Origin: Falsirhodobacter flavus
Lineage (GTDB): Bacteria; Pseudomonadota; Alphaproteobacteria; Rhodobacterales; Rhodobacteraceae
NCBI GenBank assembly: GCA_029846755.1
Contig: JARWBI010000006.1
Span: forward strand, 1 to 64,000
Length of the DNA stretch: 64,000 nt
Direction: 5' to 3'
Position 1 is the stretch's first letter. Each line of letters begins with the position of its first letter. The position numbers and the translations under genes are program-made. The notes beneath the pieces are model-generated. The model was not told the DNA's origin, ran no database searches, and saw only the letters and a program-made list of their open reading frames with translations. Shown one piece after another: positions 1-7,840 of this stretch.

Positions 1-110
1 CCGATCAAGAAGGCGAAGGCAAAGCCCAGCGCCCCCATGTTGATCGGCAGGGCGGTTGCGATGACGAACATCACCCCAAGGCCCAGTATGGTTGCCATCT
101 GTGCGGACAT
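1..110 (-). CDS. MatC-type dicarboxylate/malonate carrier, N-terminal fragment
   Basis: Only the first 36 or so codons are present; the gene runs off the left edge. The reading starts MSAQMATILG and continues into the hydrophobic segment LPINMGALGFAFAF, which resembles the first helix of the MatC dicarboxylate carrier family (PINMGA signature). A GAGG-type ribosome site precedes the ATG. It lies 44 bp downstream of the GntR gene on the same strand, and both are divergent from the malonate decarboxylase operon, so malonate import is the likely role. The rest of the protein cannot be judged from this window. Confidence 0.65.
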   Translation of the reverse strand, partial: MSAQMATILGLGVMFVIATALPINMGALGFAFAFLI

Positions 111-154
111 ATTCCCCTCCCTTTTGCCCCGGCCTCCCAACCGGGGGTTTCGTG

Positions 155-814
155 TCAGTCGTCGAACCTCAGATATCTGGCCAGCGCGGTCCCGGCGTTC
201 AGCATGTGCTCGCGCATGACGCGGGCGGCTTCCTCCGGCTCGCCCCGCGTCATGGCGCGCAGAATGGCGCCGTGTTCGGCATGGGACGTGGCCAGCCGGT
301 CCGGGTATCGCAATTGCGTGCGGCGAAACGGCAGCAGCCGCGCGCGCAAAGCCAGCGCCTGTTCGACCAGAAAGCCGTTATGCGTCGCCTGATACAGCCC
401 CTCGTGGAACGAAAGGTTGAACCCGTCATAGGTGGCGAAATCGCCCGCATCGGCGGCGGTCTTCGACGCCTCGTGCAAGTCCGTCAGCCGGGCGCGTTCG
501 GTGCCGGTGATGCGGTGGCAGGCGATGCGCACGCACATCACCTCGATCTCGGCGGTGACCTCGAACATTTCCAGCAGGCGGGGCAGGGTCATCGGCAGCA
601 CGATGGCACCTTTGCGAGGGCGGATCTCGATCAGGCCGGCCGCCTCGACCTGACGCAGCGCCTCGCGCACGGGGGTGCGGGACGCGCCGAAGGTTTCCGA
701 AAGCGAGGCTTCGTCCAGCACTGTGCCGGGGGCCAGCACGCCGGTCGAGATGTCGTCCATCAGCGACAGACGGATGCGTTCGCTCAGCGGGCCTTCCGGT
801 TCGGACATGCTCAT
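155..814 (-). CDS. GntR/FadR-family transcriptional regulator (MatR-like)
   Basis: 219 aa. An N-terminal winged helix-turn-helix (about residues 10-75, with SETFGASRTPVREALRQVE as the recognition region) is followed by an all-helical FCD ligand-binding domain (about 85-210). Its His/Asp pattern, including SFHEGLYQATHN, is typical of metal-dependent FCD effector binding. The gene is divergent from mdcA and upstream of a MatC-like carrier. In rhizobial mat operons a GntR protein (MatR) controls malonate genes, so it is inferred to sense malonate or a derivative and to control both flanking units. Family assignment is firm; the ligand is inferred. Confidence 0.85.
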   Translation of the reverse strand: MSMSEPEGPLSERIRLSLMDDISTGVLAPGTVLDEASLSETFGASRTPVREALRQVEAAGLIEIRPRKGAIVLPMTLPRLLEMFEVTAEIEVMCVRIACHRITGTERARLTDLHEASKTAADAGDFATYDGFNLSFHEGLYQATHNGFLVEQALALRARLLPFRRTQLRYPDRLATSHAEHGAILRAMTRGEPEEAARVMREHMLNAGTALARYLRFDD

Positions 815-832
815 GCTCCTTCGATGCCTTTA

Positions 833-873
833 TGTATGCACAGACTGAAATAGATCAGTCAATGAAATACACA
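833..873. promoter_or_regulatory. Candidate GntR operator region between the regulator and mdcA
   Basis: The divergent intergenic region holds a perfect inverted repeat, GACTGA-N6-TCAGTC (843-860). It lies inside a wider pair of inverted TGTAT (833-837) and ATACA (867-871) half-sites. FCD-type GntR proteins commonly bind GTAT/ATAC-containing palindromes, so either dyad could be the operator controlling both directions. A weak sigma-70-like promoter (TTGATC at 875-880, ATACTT at 898-903) could lie just downstream for mdcA. Confidence 0.5.
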
Positions 874-926
874 GTTGATCCAGAGATGGTCTTTGACATA
901 CTTTGGTCAGGAAAGAGGGGTGCCCG

Positions 927-2561
927 ATGAAGGAATGGAACCGTCTTGGCCAGAACCGCGCCGCGCGGATGGACCGTGCCGCAAGCCTTGCGCGCGGCAA
1001 GCTCGTGGCTCCCGGCGATACCGGTGCGCTGCTGGCGCGGGTGATCGAGCCGGGCGACCGGGTCTGCATCGAAGGGAACAACCAGAAACAGGCCGATTTT
1101 CTGGCCAAGGCGCTGGCGGCGCTGGACCCGGCGGATGTGCGCGATCTGCATATCGTCCAGTCGGTGCTGGCGCTGCCCAGCCATCTGGACGTGTTCGAAA
1201 AGGGCGTCGCGTCGAAGCTGGACTTCTCCTTCTCCGGCCCGCAGGCGGCGCGGCTGGCGCGGCTGTTATCCTCGGGGCAGCTGAGGATCGGCGCGATCCA
1301 CACCTATCTTGAACTGTTCGGGCGCTATTTCACTGACCTGACCCCTCGCGTCAGTCTTGTCTGCGCGGCGGCTGCGGATCGGAATGGCAACCTCTATACC
1401 GGCGGCAATACCGAAGATACGCCGGTGATCGTCGAGGCGACGGCCTTCCGCCGCGGCATCGTCATCGCGCAGGTGAACGAGATCGTGGATACCGTGCCGC
1501 GCGTGGACATTCCCGGCGACTGGGTCGATTTCGTCGTGCAATCCCCGAAGCCGCATTACATCGAGCCGCTGTTCACCCGCGATCCGGCGCAAATCTCGGA
1601 AATTCAGGTGCTGATGGCGATGATGGCCATCAAGGGCATCTATGCCGAATACGGGGTCAAACGGCTGAACCACGGCATCGGCTTTGACACGGCGGCGATC
1701 GAACTTCTGCTGCCGACCTATGCCGAAAGCCTTGGCATGCGCGGCAGGATCGCGACGCATTGGGCGCTGAACCCCCATCCCGCGCTGATCCCGGCGATCG
1801 AGGCGGGGTTCGTCGAAAGCGTGCATTCCTTCGGGTCCGAACTGGGGATGGAGGGGTATATCCGCGCCCGCCCGGACGTGTTCTTCACTGGGCCGGACGG
1901 GTCCATGCGGTCGAACCGCGCGCTGAGCCAGACGGCGGGGCTTTACGCCTGCGACATGTTCATCGGATCGACGCTTCAGATCGATCTGGCGGGTAACAGT
2001 TCGACCGCCACGCTGGGCCGGATCGCGGGTTTCGGCGGCGCGCCGAACATGGGGTCCGACGCGCGCGGGCGGCGGCACGGGACCGAGCCTTGGCTGCGCG
2101 CGGGGCGCGAGGCGGGGCAGGACGGCTTCCGGGGCCGCAAGCTGGTCGTGCAGATGGTCGAGACGTTCCGCGAACACATGGCCCCCGCCTTTGTGGATCG
2201 GCTGGATGCTTGGGAACTGGCCGAACAGGCGAACCTCGATCTGCCGCCGGTGATGATCTATGGCGATGACGTCACCCACATCCTGACCGAAGAAGGGATC
2301 GCCAACCTGCTGCTGTGCCGCACCCCCGAAGAACGCGAACAGGCGATCCGCGGCGTTGCGGGCTATACCCCCGTGGGACTGGCGCGCGACAAGCGGGCGG
2401 TCGAGAACCTGCGCGACCGGGGCGTGATCCGCCGCCCTGCCGATATCGGGATCGACCCGAAGCTGGCGACGCGCGATCTTCTGGCGGCGAAGTCGATGAA
2501 GGACCTCGTCCGGGCATCGGGCGGGCTGTACGATCCCCCCGCGAAATTCAGGAGCTGGTGA
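927..2561 (+). CDS. mdcA: Malonate decarboxylase alpha subunit (acetyl-ACP:malonate ACP transferase)
   Basis: 544 aa, the usual size for MdcA. MdcA moves the ACP thiol from acetyl to malonyl, priming the decarboxylation cycle in the cytoplasm. The sequence is full length, starting MKEWNRLGQNRAARMDRA and ending in the DLVRASGGLYDPPAKFRSW-type tail of MdcA. The ATG at 927 is preferred over an upstream in-frame TTG at 903 because GAGGGG lies 8 nt before it. It is the first gene of an mdcACDEGBH operon, and its stop overlaps the mdcC start (ATGA). Confidence 0.95.
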   Translation: MKEWNRLGQNRAARMDRAASLARGKLVAPGDTGALLARVIEPGDRVCIEGNNQKQADFLAKALAALDPADVRDLHIVQSVLALPSHLDVFEKGVASKLDFSFSGPQAARLARLLSSGQLRIGAIHTYLELFGRYFTDLTPRVSLVCAAAADRNGNLYTGGNTEDTPVIVEATAFRRGIVIAQVNEIVDTVPRVDIPGDWVDFVVQSPKPHYIEPLFTRDPAQISEIQVLMAMMAIKGIYAEYGVKRLNHGIGFDTAAIELLLPTYAESLGMRGRIATHWALNPHPALIPAIEAGFVESVHSFGSELGMEGYIRARPDVFFTGPDGSMRSNRALSQTAGLYACDMFIGSTLQIDLAGNSSTATLGRIAGFGGAPNMGSDARGRRHGTEPWLRAGREAGQDGFRGRKLVVQMVETFREHMAPAFVDRLDAWELAEQANLDLPPVMIYGDDVTHILTEEGIANLLLCRTPEEREQAIRGVAGYTPVGLARDKRAVENLRDRGVIRRPADIGIDPKLATRDLLAAKSMKDLVRASGGLYDPPAKFRSW

Positions 2562-2878
2562 TGGAACGGCTTGAATACGAATTCGACGGCGGCGCGCCGG
2601 TGGCGCCGCGCAACCGCCCCACGCTGACCGGGGTTCTGGGGTCGGGAAACCTCGAGGTGCTGGTGGAACCTGCCGACCTTGGCGGGCGCGTCCGGGTCGA
2701 GGTGCAGACGGCGGCGGTCGGTTTTGGCGCGATCTGGCAGGCGGTGCTGAGCGATGTCTTCGCCCGCTGGCAGGTGGGCGACATCCGCGTGTCGATCAAC
2801 GATGCAGGCGCGACGCCCGCCGTGGTCGCCCTGCGTCTGGATCAGGCGCTTTCGGATCACACGGGGGGCGGAGCATGA
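2561..2878 (+). CDS. mdcC: Malonate decarboxylase acyl carrier protein (delta subunit)
   Basis: 105 aa. This is the carrier subunit, which holds the 2'-(5''-phosphoribosyl)-3'-dephospho-CoA prosthetic group on a serine. The segment VLGSGNLEVL near residues 25-34 matches the attachment region, with Ser28 as the expected modified residue. The gene overlaps mdcA by one base at the start and mdcD by four bases at the end, consistent with translational coupling and equal subunit ratios. mdcG and mdcB, which make and attach the prosthetic group, lie downstream in the same operon. Confidence 0.93.
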   Translation: MERLEYEFDGGAPVAPRNRPTLTGVLGSGNLEVLVEPADLGGRVRVEVQTAAVGFGAIWQAVLSDVFARWQVGDIRVSINDAGATPAVVALRLDQALSDHTGGGA

Positions 2879-3726
2879 CGAGCTGGCTGGAATCCACCGC
2901 GCGAGAACGTGTTGCGGGGCTGCTCGACGCGGGCAGCTTCACCGAATTCGTCCCTCCCGAAGCGCGCCTGACCAGCCCGCATCTGGCCCAGTTGAACCAG
3001 CCTGCCGCCTTCGACGACGGCGTGGCTGTCGGGCGCGGGATGCTGAACGACGAGCCCGTTCTGATCGCCGCGCAGGAGGGCGCGTTCATGGGCGGCGCGG
3101 TGGGCGAGGTGCATGGCGCCAAGATCACCGGACTTCTGGAACGGGCCTTGGCCGAACGCATTCCGGTGCTTCTGCTGCTCGAATCCGGCGGCGTGCGTCT
3201 TCACGAGGCGAATGCGGGCCTGATCGCCGTGTCCGAGATCATGCGCGCGATCCTTGCCCTTCGCGGGGCGGGTGTTCCCGTGATCGTGCTGAACGGCGGG
3301 CGCGTGGGCGTCTTCGGCGGCATGGGCATCGCGACCTGCCTGTGCGATCTGCTCATCATGTCCGAGGACGCCCGCCTTGGGCTGTCCGGCCCCGAGGTGA
3401 TCGAGACGACGATGGGGGTCGAGGAGTTCGACGCGGCCGACCGCGCGCTGGTCTGGCGCGTCACGGGCGGCAAGAACCGTGCGATAATGGGCGAGGCGGT
3501 GCTGGTGGCGGATGACATCGCCGCCTTCCGCGCCGCGATCCGGCTGGACCCGGTGCCGCTGGATGTCGAAGCGGAACATGCCCTGTTGGGCGCGCGCCTG
3601 GACCGCTTCGGCGGGATGGAGGATGCGCTGGACATCTGGGCCGATCTCGGCATCGAAAACCCCGCCCGCGTGCCGCTTTTGGACACCGATGCCTTCCACG
3701 CCGCCATCCGGGGGAAGACCGCATGA
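2875..3726 (+). CDS. mdcD: Malonate decarboxylase beta subunit
   Basis: 283 aa. This carboxyltransferase-fold (crotonase superfamily) subunit works with MdcE to decarboxylate malonyl-S-ACP to acetyl-S-ACP and CO2. Visible features are the glycine-rich oxyanion region GGVRLHEANAG, the strand-turn VFGGMGIATCLCD and the segment GLSGPEVIETTMGVEEFDAAD typical of MdcD. The start overlaps the mdcC stop (ATGA) and the end overlaps mdcE, so it sits in one tightly coupled operon. No biotin-carrier or membrane subunit is present, so this is the biotin-independent soluble enzyme type. Confidence 0.94.
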   Translation: MTSWLESTARERVAGLLDAGSFTEFVPPEARLTSPHLAQLNQPAAFDDGVAVGRGMLNDEPVLIAAQEGAFMGGAVGEVHGAKITGLLERALAERIPVLLLLESGGVRLHEANAGLIAVSEIMRAILALRGAGVPVIVLNGGRVGVFGGMGIATCLCDLLIMSEDARLGLSGPEVIETTMGVEEFDAADRALVWRVTGGKNRAIMGEAVLVADDIAAFRAAIRLDPVPLDVEAEHALLGARLDRFGGMEDALDIWADLGIENPARVPLLDTDAFHAAIRGKTA

Positions 3727-4415
3727 AGATCCACGATCTGCTGCCGCAGCTTTTCCCGCACGGGCATGACATCGCTTTCGACGGCGAGTATTTCGCCGGG
3801 AGCGCGGGCGATGTGTCCGTTATCGGCACCTGCGACCGCGCCGCCATCGGGGCCGCCCTGTCGCACCGCATGGCGGGCGAGGTTCTGCGCATCTGCCGCG
3901 ACCATCCGGGCCGTCCGATCCTGTTGCTGGTCGATACGCTGGGCCAGAAGATGAGCCGCCGGGACGAGACGATCTGCCTGAACGCCTATATCGCGCATCT
4001 GGCCAAATGCCTCGACCATGCAAGGGGCAGGGGGCACAAAACCATCGGGCTGGTCTATGGCGAGGCGGTCAGCGCGGGGTTCCTGTCGTCCTCGATGCTG
4101 GCCGACGCCTGCTACGCGCTGCCCGAGGCCGAAGTGAAGGTGATGAACCTGCCCGCCATGTCGCGCGTGACCAAGATCCCGCTGGAGCGGCTGGAGGAAC
4201 TCTCGCGCACATCCGCCGTCTTTGCGCCGGGGGTTGCGAATTACATCGCGATGGGCGCGGTGCGCGGGATTTGGGAGGGCGATCTGGCGGCCTGTCTGAA
4301 GGCGGCGCTGGCCGAAGACCCCGGCCCGGACACTCGCCGCGCCTTGGGCGAACAGCGGGGTGGGCGCACCCTTGCGCGCCGGGTTTCCGCCGATGTGCGC
4401 GGCGATGCGGCCTGA
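3723..4415 (+). CDS. mdcE: Malonate decarboxylase gamma subunit
   Basis: 230 aa. This is the second carboxyltransferase half, pairing with MdcD as the malonyl-ACP decarboxylase. It carries the ILLLVDTLGQKMSRRDE segment and the GEAVSAGFLSSSMLADACYAL motif typical of the gamma subunit. The start is at an ATGA overlap with mdcD. Its last 11 bases overlap the likely mdcG start at 4405. The length fits MdcE (about 230-270 aa). Confidence 0.93.
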   Translation: MKIHDLLPQLFPHGHDIAFDGEYFAGSAGDVSVIGTCDRAAIGAALSHRMAGEVLRICRDHPGRPILLLVDTLGQKMSRRDETICLNAYIAHLAKCLDHARGRGHKTIGLVYGEAVSAGFLSSSMLADACYALPEAEVKVMNLPAMSRVTKIPLERLEELSRTSAVFAPGVANYIAMGAVRGIWEGDLAACLKAALAEDPGPDTRRALGEQRGGRTLARRVSADVRGDAA

Positions 4416-4929
4416 GCGTCACAGCTTCGTCCGCCTGTCCGGTACCCTGACGGGCGAGGCGGGCGAATGGGCGGCGGCGGGGCGCTGGTTCGTCGTCGCC
4501 GCATCCCATCCCGGCGACGATCTGGCGACCGTGCGGCTGGGCCTTGCCACGCCCGACAAGCGGCGGATCGGGCTGCATCTGCCGTTGGACCGGCTGACCG
4601 ACCTGCGCCCGCCGCCCGGTCTGGACGAGATCGACCACACCCCATGGGCAGATCGCCTGACGCAGCTTCGCGCCATCGGGCCGATGCGGGCCTATGGCTC
4701 GGCCGCATGGCAGGCGCTGACGGGGCTGCCATACCTGCGGGCGGGGTCGGATCTGGACCTGCTGGTCGCCGATCCCGCGCTGGTCCCGGCGGTGCTGGCC
4801 TTGCCGCAAACCCCGCGGCTGGATGGCGAGGTGCTGTTGCCGGATGGTCGCGCGGTGGCCTTGCGCGAATACGGCGCGGCGCGGCGCATCGTCAAAGGCC
4901 ATGGCGGCCCGTGGCTGGAGGCGGCATGA
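4405..4929 (+). CDS. mdcG: Malonate decarboxylase holo-ACP synthase (phosphoribosyl-dephospho-CoA transferase)
   Basis: 174 aa. MdcG transfers the prosthetic group precursor onto the serine of MdcC. The nucleotidyltransferase signature GSDLDLLV is present at about residues 111-118, following RAYGSAAWQALTGLPYL. The ATG at 4405 lies inside the end of mdcE; an in-frame ATG at 4393 is an alternative. At either start the protein is somewhat shorter than many MdcG proteins (about 200 aa), the N-terminal part being compact. Its stop overlaps the mdcB start (ATGA). Confidence 0.87.
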   Translation: MRPERHSFVRLSGTLTGEAGEWAAAGRWFVVAASHPGDDLATVRLGLATPDKRRIGLHLPLDRLTDLRPPPGLDEIDHTPWADRLTQLRAIGPMRAYGSAAWQALTGLPYLRAGSDLDLLVADPALVPAVLALPQTPRLDGEVLLPDGRAVALREYGAARRIVKGHGGPWLEAA

Positions 4930-5693
4930 CCCGCCAGCTTCCCATTGCCGACAGCATCGGCCGCGCCGCCATCCGCGCCCTTCATGCCGAAGTGATGCTG
5001 CACCCCAAGCCCGGCCTCGTCAGCCCGGTGGACAATGGGGCGCATCGGGACATGGATGTCGGCACCTTTATGCGGAGCCTGTTTGCCCTGCGCGGCTATT
5101 TCACCGCGATCTCGACGGCGGCGGACTTTCCCGAAATGCAGCGCCTTGGCATCGAGGCCGAGGCGCGGATGATGGCGGCCACTGGCGGCGTCAACACGCA
5201 TCGCGGCGCGATCTTCAGCCTTGGCCTTCTGGCGGCGGCTGCGGGGCGGATGACGGCGCCGACCCCGGATGCCATCTGCATGGCCGTCGCGCATAACTGG
5301 GGCGACGCATTGCGGGCCATGCCGGCGCAGGCCAGCAACGGGACCGCCGCGATCCGCCGCCACGGCGCTACCGGTGCGCGTATCCACGCAGCGGAAGGGT
5401 TCCCGCATCTGCGCCATGTCGTCCTGCCCGCGCTGAAGGCGGGTCCGGTGCAGGCGCTGTTCGCGTCCATGGCGGTGCTGGAGGATACCAATCTTTTGCA
5501 CCGGGGCGGGGCGGCGGGACTGGATCACGTCCGGTCCGAGGCGCAGGCGTTCCTCGATGCCGGGGGGGTCCATGCGGATGGCTGGCGGGCGCGGGCAGAT
5601 GCGCTGCACCGAAGCTGCGTGGCGCGGAACCTCTCGCCCGGCGGATCGGCGGATATGCTGGCCTGCGCGATGTTCCTGCAAGACATCTGCTGA
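4926..5693 (+). CDS. mdcB: Triphosphoribosyl-dephospho-CoA synthase
   Basis: 255 aa, CitG/MdcB family. It condenses ATP with 3'-dephospho-CoA to form the precursor of the MdcC prosthetic group. Hallmarks are the N-terminal EVMLHPKPGLVSPVDNGAH (substrate loop), TGGVNTHRGAIFSLGLL (catalytic His/Arg region), and DTNLLHRGG near the C-terminus. The start is at the ATGA overlap with mdcG, and the stop overlaps the mdcH ATG by one base. The gene order G then B matches other mdc operons. Confidence 0.94.
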   Translation: MTRQLPIADSIGRAAIRALHAEVMLHPKPGLVSPVDNGAHRDMDVGTFMRSLFALRGYFTAISTAADFPEMQRLGIEAEARMMAATGGVNTHRGAIFSLGLLAAAAGRMTAPTPDAICMAVAHNWGDALRAMPAQASNGTAAIRRHGATGARIHAAEGFPHLRHVVLPALKAGPVQALFASMAVLEDTNLLHRGGAAGLDHVRSEAQAFLDAGGVHADGWRARADALHRSCVARNLSPGGSADMLACAMFLQDIC

Positions 5694-6547
5694 TGCTGGG
5701 TCTGCTGTTTCCCGGCCAATCCGCCCAAGGGGCCGAGGCCCTGCGAAAGCTGCTGCCCTATCGCGAAACGGCCCCGGTCTTTGCGGCACTGGAGCAGGCG
5801 GTCGGAATGCCTCTGGATGGCATCCTGAACGCGGGGGACCGGCTGTTCGACAATGCCTTGGCACAGCCTCTGGTCTGCGCGCTGGAACTGGCGGCCGCCG
5901 CGGTGCTGGACCCGGCTGCCGAGGTCTGCGCGGGTTACAGCATTGGCGAGCTTGCGGCCTATGGTTTCGCCGGATCGCTGACGGTCCCCGAGGTGCTGCG
6001 TCTTGCGCGCATCCGGGCCGAGGCGATGGATGCGGCGTCGGACCTGCCGCAGATGATGGTTGCGGTTCGTGGAACCGTTCCAGCGCTGCCCGAAGGTGCA
6101 TATGTCGCGATCCGCAACGCTCCGGACCGGGTCGTCGTGGCAGGGGGGGCGGAGGCGGTGCGTGCCCTCACGGGCGGGTCGGTCACGGTCCTGCCGGTCC
6201 GCATCGCTTCGCACACGCTTCTGATGGCCCCGGCAATGCCGGTGTTCCGTCGCGCGCTGGAGGCCGCGGATTTCCGCGCCCCGTCCCGCCGCGTGTTGGC
6301 GGGTATCGACGGCGCGCCTGTGCTGTCACGGGACCGGGCCATCGACACCCTGTCGCGGCAACTTTGCCAGACCGTCGAATGGGAAGCCTGCATGATCGGC
6401 CTTGAAGAAGGCGGCTGTACGGCGGCAGTGGAATTGCCGCCCGGAAGCAATCTTTCGCGAATGCTGCGCGACAGGGGAATGATCGCCCGCGCCTTCGACG
6501 ACTTCCAAAGCGCGGACGGCCTCGCGCGATGGATCGCGCATCAATAG
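5693..6547 (+). CDS. mdcH: Malonyl-CoA:ACP transacylase of the malonate decarboxylase system
   Basis: 284 aa. This FabD-like acyltransferase initially acylates the thiol of MdcC from malonyl-CoA (start-up of the cycle). The N-terminal LLFPGQSAQG motif is present, as is the nucleophile elbow GYSIGELAAYGFAG; the usual GHS is GYS here, with the serine kept. A catalytic His lies in RIASHTLLMAPA. It is the last gene of the operon. The 228 bp that follow are AT-richer non-coding DNA with a large palindrome. No LysR-type mdcR and no mdcLM or mdcF transporter gene follows. Confidence 0.92.
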   Translation: MLGLLFPGQSAQGAEALRKLLPYRETAPVFAALEQAVGMPLDGILNAGDRLFDNALAQPLVCALELAAAAVLDPAAEVCAGYSIGELAAYGFAGSLTVPEVLRLARIRAEAMDAASDLPQMMVAVRGTVPALPEGAYVAIRNAPDRVVVAGGAEAVRALTGGSVTVLPVRIASHTLLMAPAMPVFRRALEAADFRAPSRRVLAGIDGAPVLSRDRAIDTLSRQLCQTVEWEACMIGLEEGGCTAAVELPPGSNLSRMLRDRGMIARAFDDFQSADGLARWIAHQ

Positions 6548-6690
6548 TCGCCGCATCCGTTAAAATCGCTTGCCTGAAAATAGTTAATCGCGCAAAATTG
6601 ATGTAATCGTTTGCATTGCGACTCGTGGAGGACTCGCCGTGCAAATGCCGGAGGATTTTGGTTTCAGGTAAGCGGCCCGCAAACATCTGA

Positions 6691-6721
6691 ATATGCGCGC
6701 AAATATTATTTGCCTGCATAT
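6691..6721. promoter_or_regulatory. 31-bp near-perfect palindrome upstream of the secreted TIM-barrel gene
   Basis: Two nested inverted repeats share one axis: ATATGC (6691-6696) with GCATAT (6716-6721), and GCAAAT (6699-6704) with ATTTGC (6708-6713) around a central ATT. Twelve of fourteen arm positions pair. It lies 55 bp before the ATG at 6776 in an AT-rich 228-bp gap. A strong dyad operator or an mRNA stem-loop are both possible. It has no T-tract, so it does not look like a terminator of the mdc operon. Confidence 0.5.
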
Positions 6722-6775
6722 TCTCGGATTGCGCGTATCGCCCCGATAAGAGTTAACAACCGGAGGAGGAAAAGA

Positions 6776-7702
6776 ATGACCACTCTCAAATATGGCCTAA
6801 TGGCCGTTGCGGCGACATTCGCCTTTGGCGGGCAGATGGCCCAGGCCGCCACGGTGGATCTGCCCATCGGCGTGCAGCTTTTCACCATGCGCAATGCTGG
6901 CACGGTCGAAGAGCGTCTGGCCGCGGTCGAACGCGCCGGGATCAAATATGTCGAAACCGCCGGGGCACTCGGCGCGACCGGGGAAGAGGCCCGTGCACTG
7001 CTGGAAACCTATGGGCTGAGCGCGATTTCCGCGCATGTGGGCCTTTCGGAACTGCGCGACAATCTGGACGACGTGATCGCCTATAACAAAGCCATCGGCA
7101 ACGATACGATCGTGCTGCCGAACGTGCCGGGCCGTCCGACCGATGCGGCGGGCTGGGCGACGCTGGGCGCCGAACTGGGCGGCATTGCGGAAACGCTGGA
7201 CGATGCCGGGATGCGCCTTGCCTATCACAACCACGCATGGGAGCTGGAGGAGTTCGACGGTCGCACCGCACTGGAGATCCTGCTTGATTCCGCAGGCCCG
7301 CTGGTCAAGGCGCAGCTGGACCTCGCTTGGGCGCATGTCGCAGGGGTGGACCCGGTCGAGATGCTGAACAAGCTGGCCGGGCAGGTGATCTCGGTCCACG
7401 CCAAGGATGTCGCGACCGAACCGGGCCCGACCACCGGCGGCACCCCGCCCGCGATGTTCGCCGCCGTGGGCGAGGGCGTCCTGGACTGGTCCGCTATCCT
7501 GCCCGCAGCGGAACTGGCCGGGGTCGAATGGTATATCATCGAGCATGACTTCCCGCCGAACGCGGAAGAAGTCATCACCGTCGGCAACCAGTTCCTGACC
7601 GGCCAGCTTGCGCCCCCGGCCCCCGTGCCGCTGCCCGCCAGCCTTCCGCTGCTGGCCGCTGGCCTTGTAGCCTTTGGCCTGATCCGCCGCCGGGCCGCCT
7701 GA
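6776..7702 (+). CDS. Secreted sugar isomerase/epimerase-like TIM barrel with VPLPA C-terminal sorting tail
   Basis: 308 aa. Residues 1-24 are a Sec signal peptide (FGGQMAQAA cleavage region). Residues 28-280 look like the xylose-isomerase-like AP endonuclease-2 TIM barrel: GVQLFTMRNAG, metal-ligand-type HNHAWELEEF, QLDLAWAHVAG, VHAKD and WYIIEHDF. The end is PVPLPASLPLLAAGLVAFGL followed by RRR, the VPLPA-CTERM pattern (sorting motif, hydrophobic helix, basic tail) processed by exosortase-type systems. GGAGGAGG lies 6 nt before the ATG at 6776. It is transcribed alone; a hairpin follows and then a TRAP transporter. The substrate is unknown. Confidence 0.85.
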   Translation: MTTLKYGLMAVAATFAFGGQMAQAATVDLPIGVQLFTMRNAGTVEERLAAVERAGIKYVETAGALGATGEEARALLETYGLSAISAHVGLSELRDNLDDVIAYNKAIGNDTIVLPNVPGRPTDAAGWATLGAELGGIAETLDDAGMRLAYHNHAWELEEFDGRTALEILLDSAGPLVKAQLDLAWAHVAGVDPVEMLNKLAGQVISVHAKDVATEPGPTTGGTPPAMFAAVGEGVLDWSAILPAAELAGVEWYIIEHDFPPNAEEVITVGNQFLTGQLAPPAPVPLPASLPLLAAGLVAFGLIRRRAA

Positions 7703-7708
7703 CGATGG

Positions 7709-7742
7709 GTGGCCGCGCAATCAAATATCAATGCGCGGCCAC
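7709..7742 (+). terminator. Hairpin terminator after the VPLPA TIM-barrel gene
   Basis: A perfect 10-bp stem, GTGGCCGCGC (7709-7718) with GCGCGGCCAC (7733-7742), encloses a 14-nt AT-rich loop. It starts just 7 nt after the stop codon. Only a weak pyrimidine stretch (TTCC) follows, so termination could be partial or Rho-assisted. It separates the TIM-barrel gene from the dctPQM operon. Confidence 0.6.
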
Positions 7743-7840
7743 TTCCGGTCATTATCTTCCCGAAATGCCCCTTGCAGCATTGCACTCCGGCCCGATGCCG
7801 CGCTAAGGCAACTGCCGGGACAAAGGGGAAGGGACATCCG

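Noticed and set aside
1266-2279. Minus-strand frame opposite mdcA
   Set aside because: Shadow of mdcA, which is complete and in operon with coupled neighbours.
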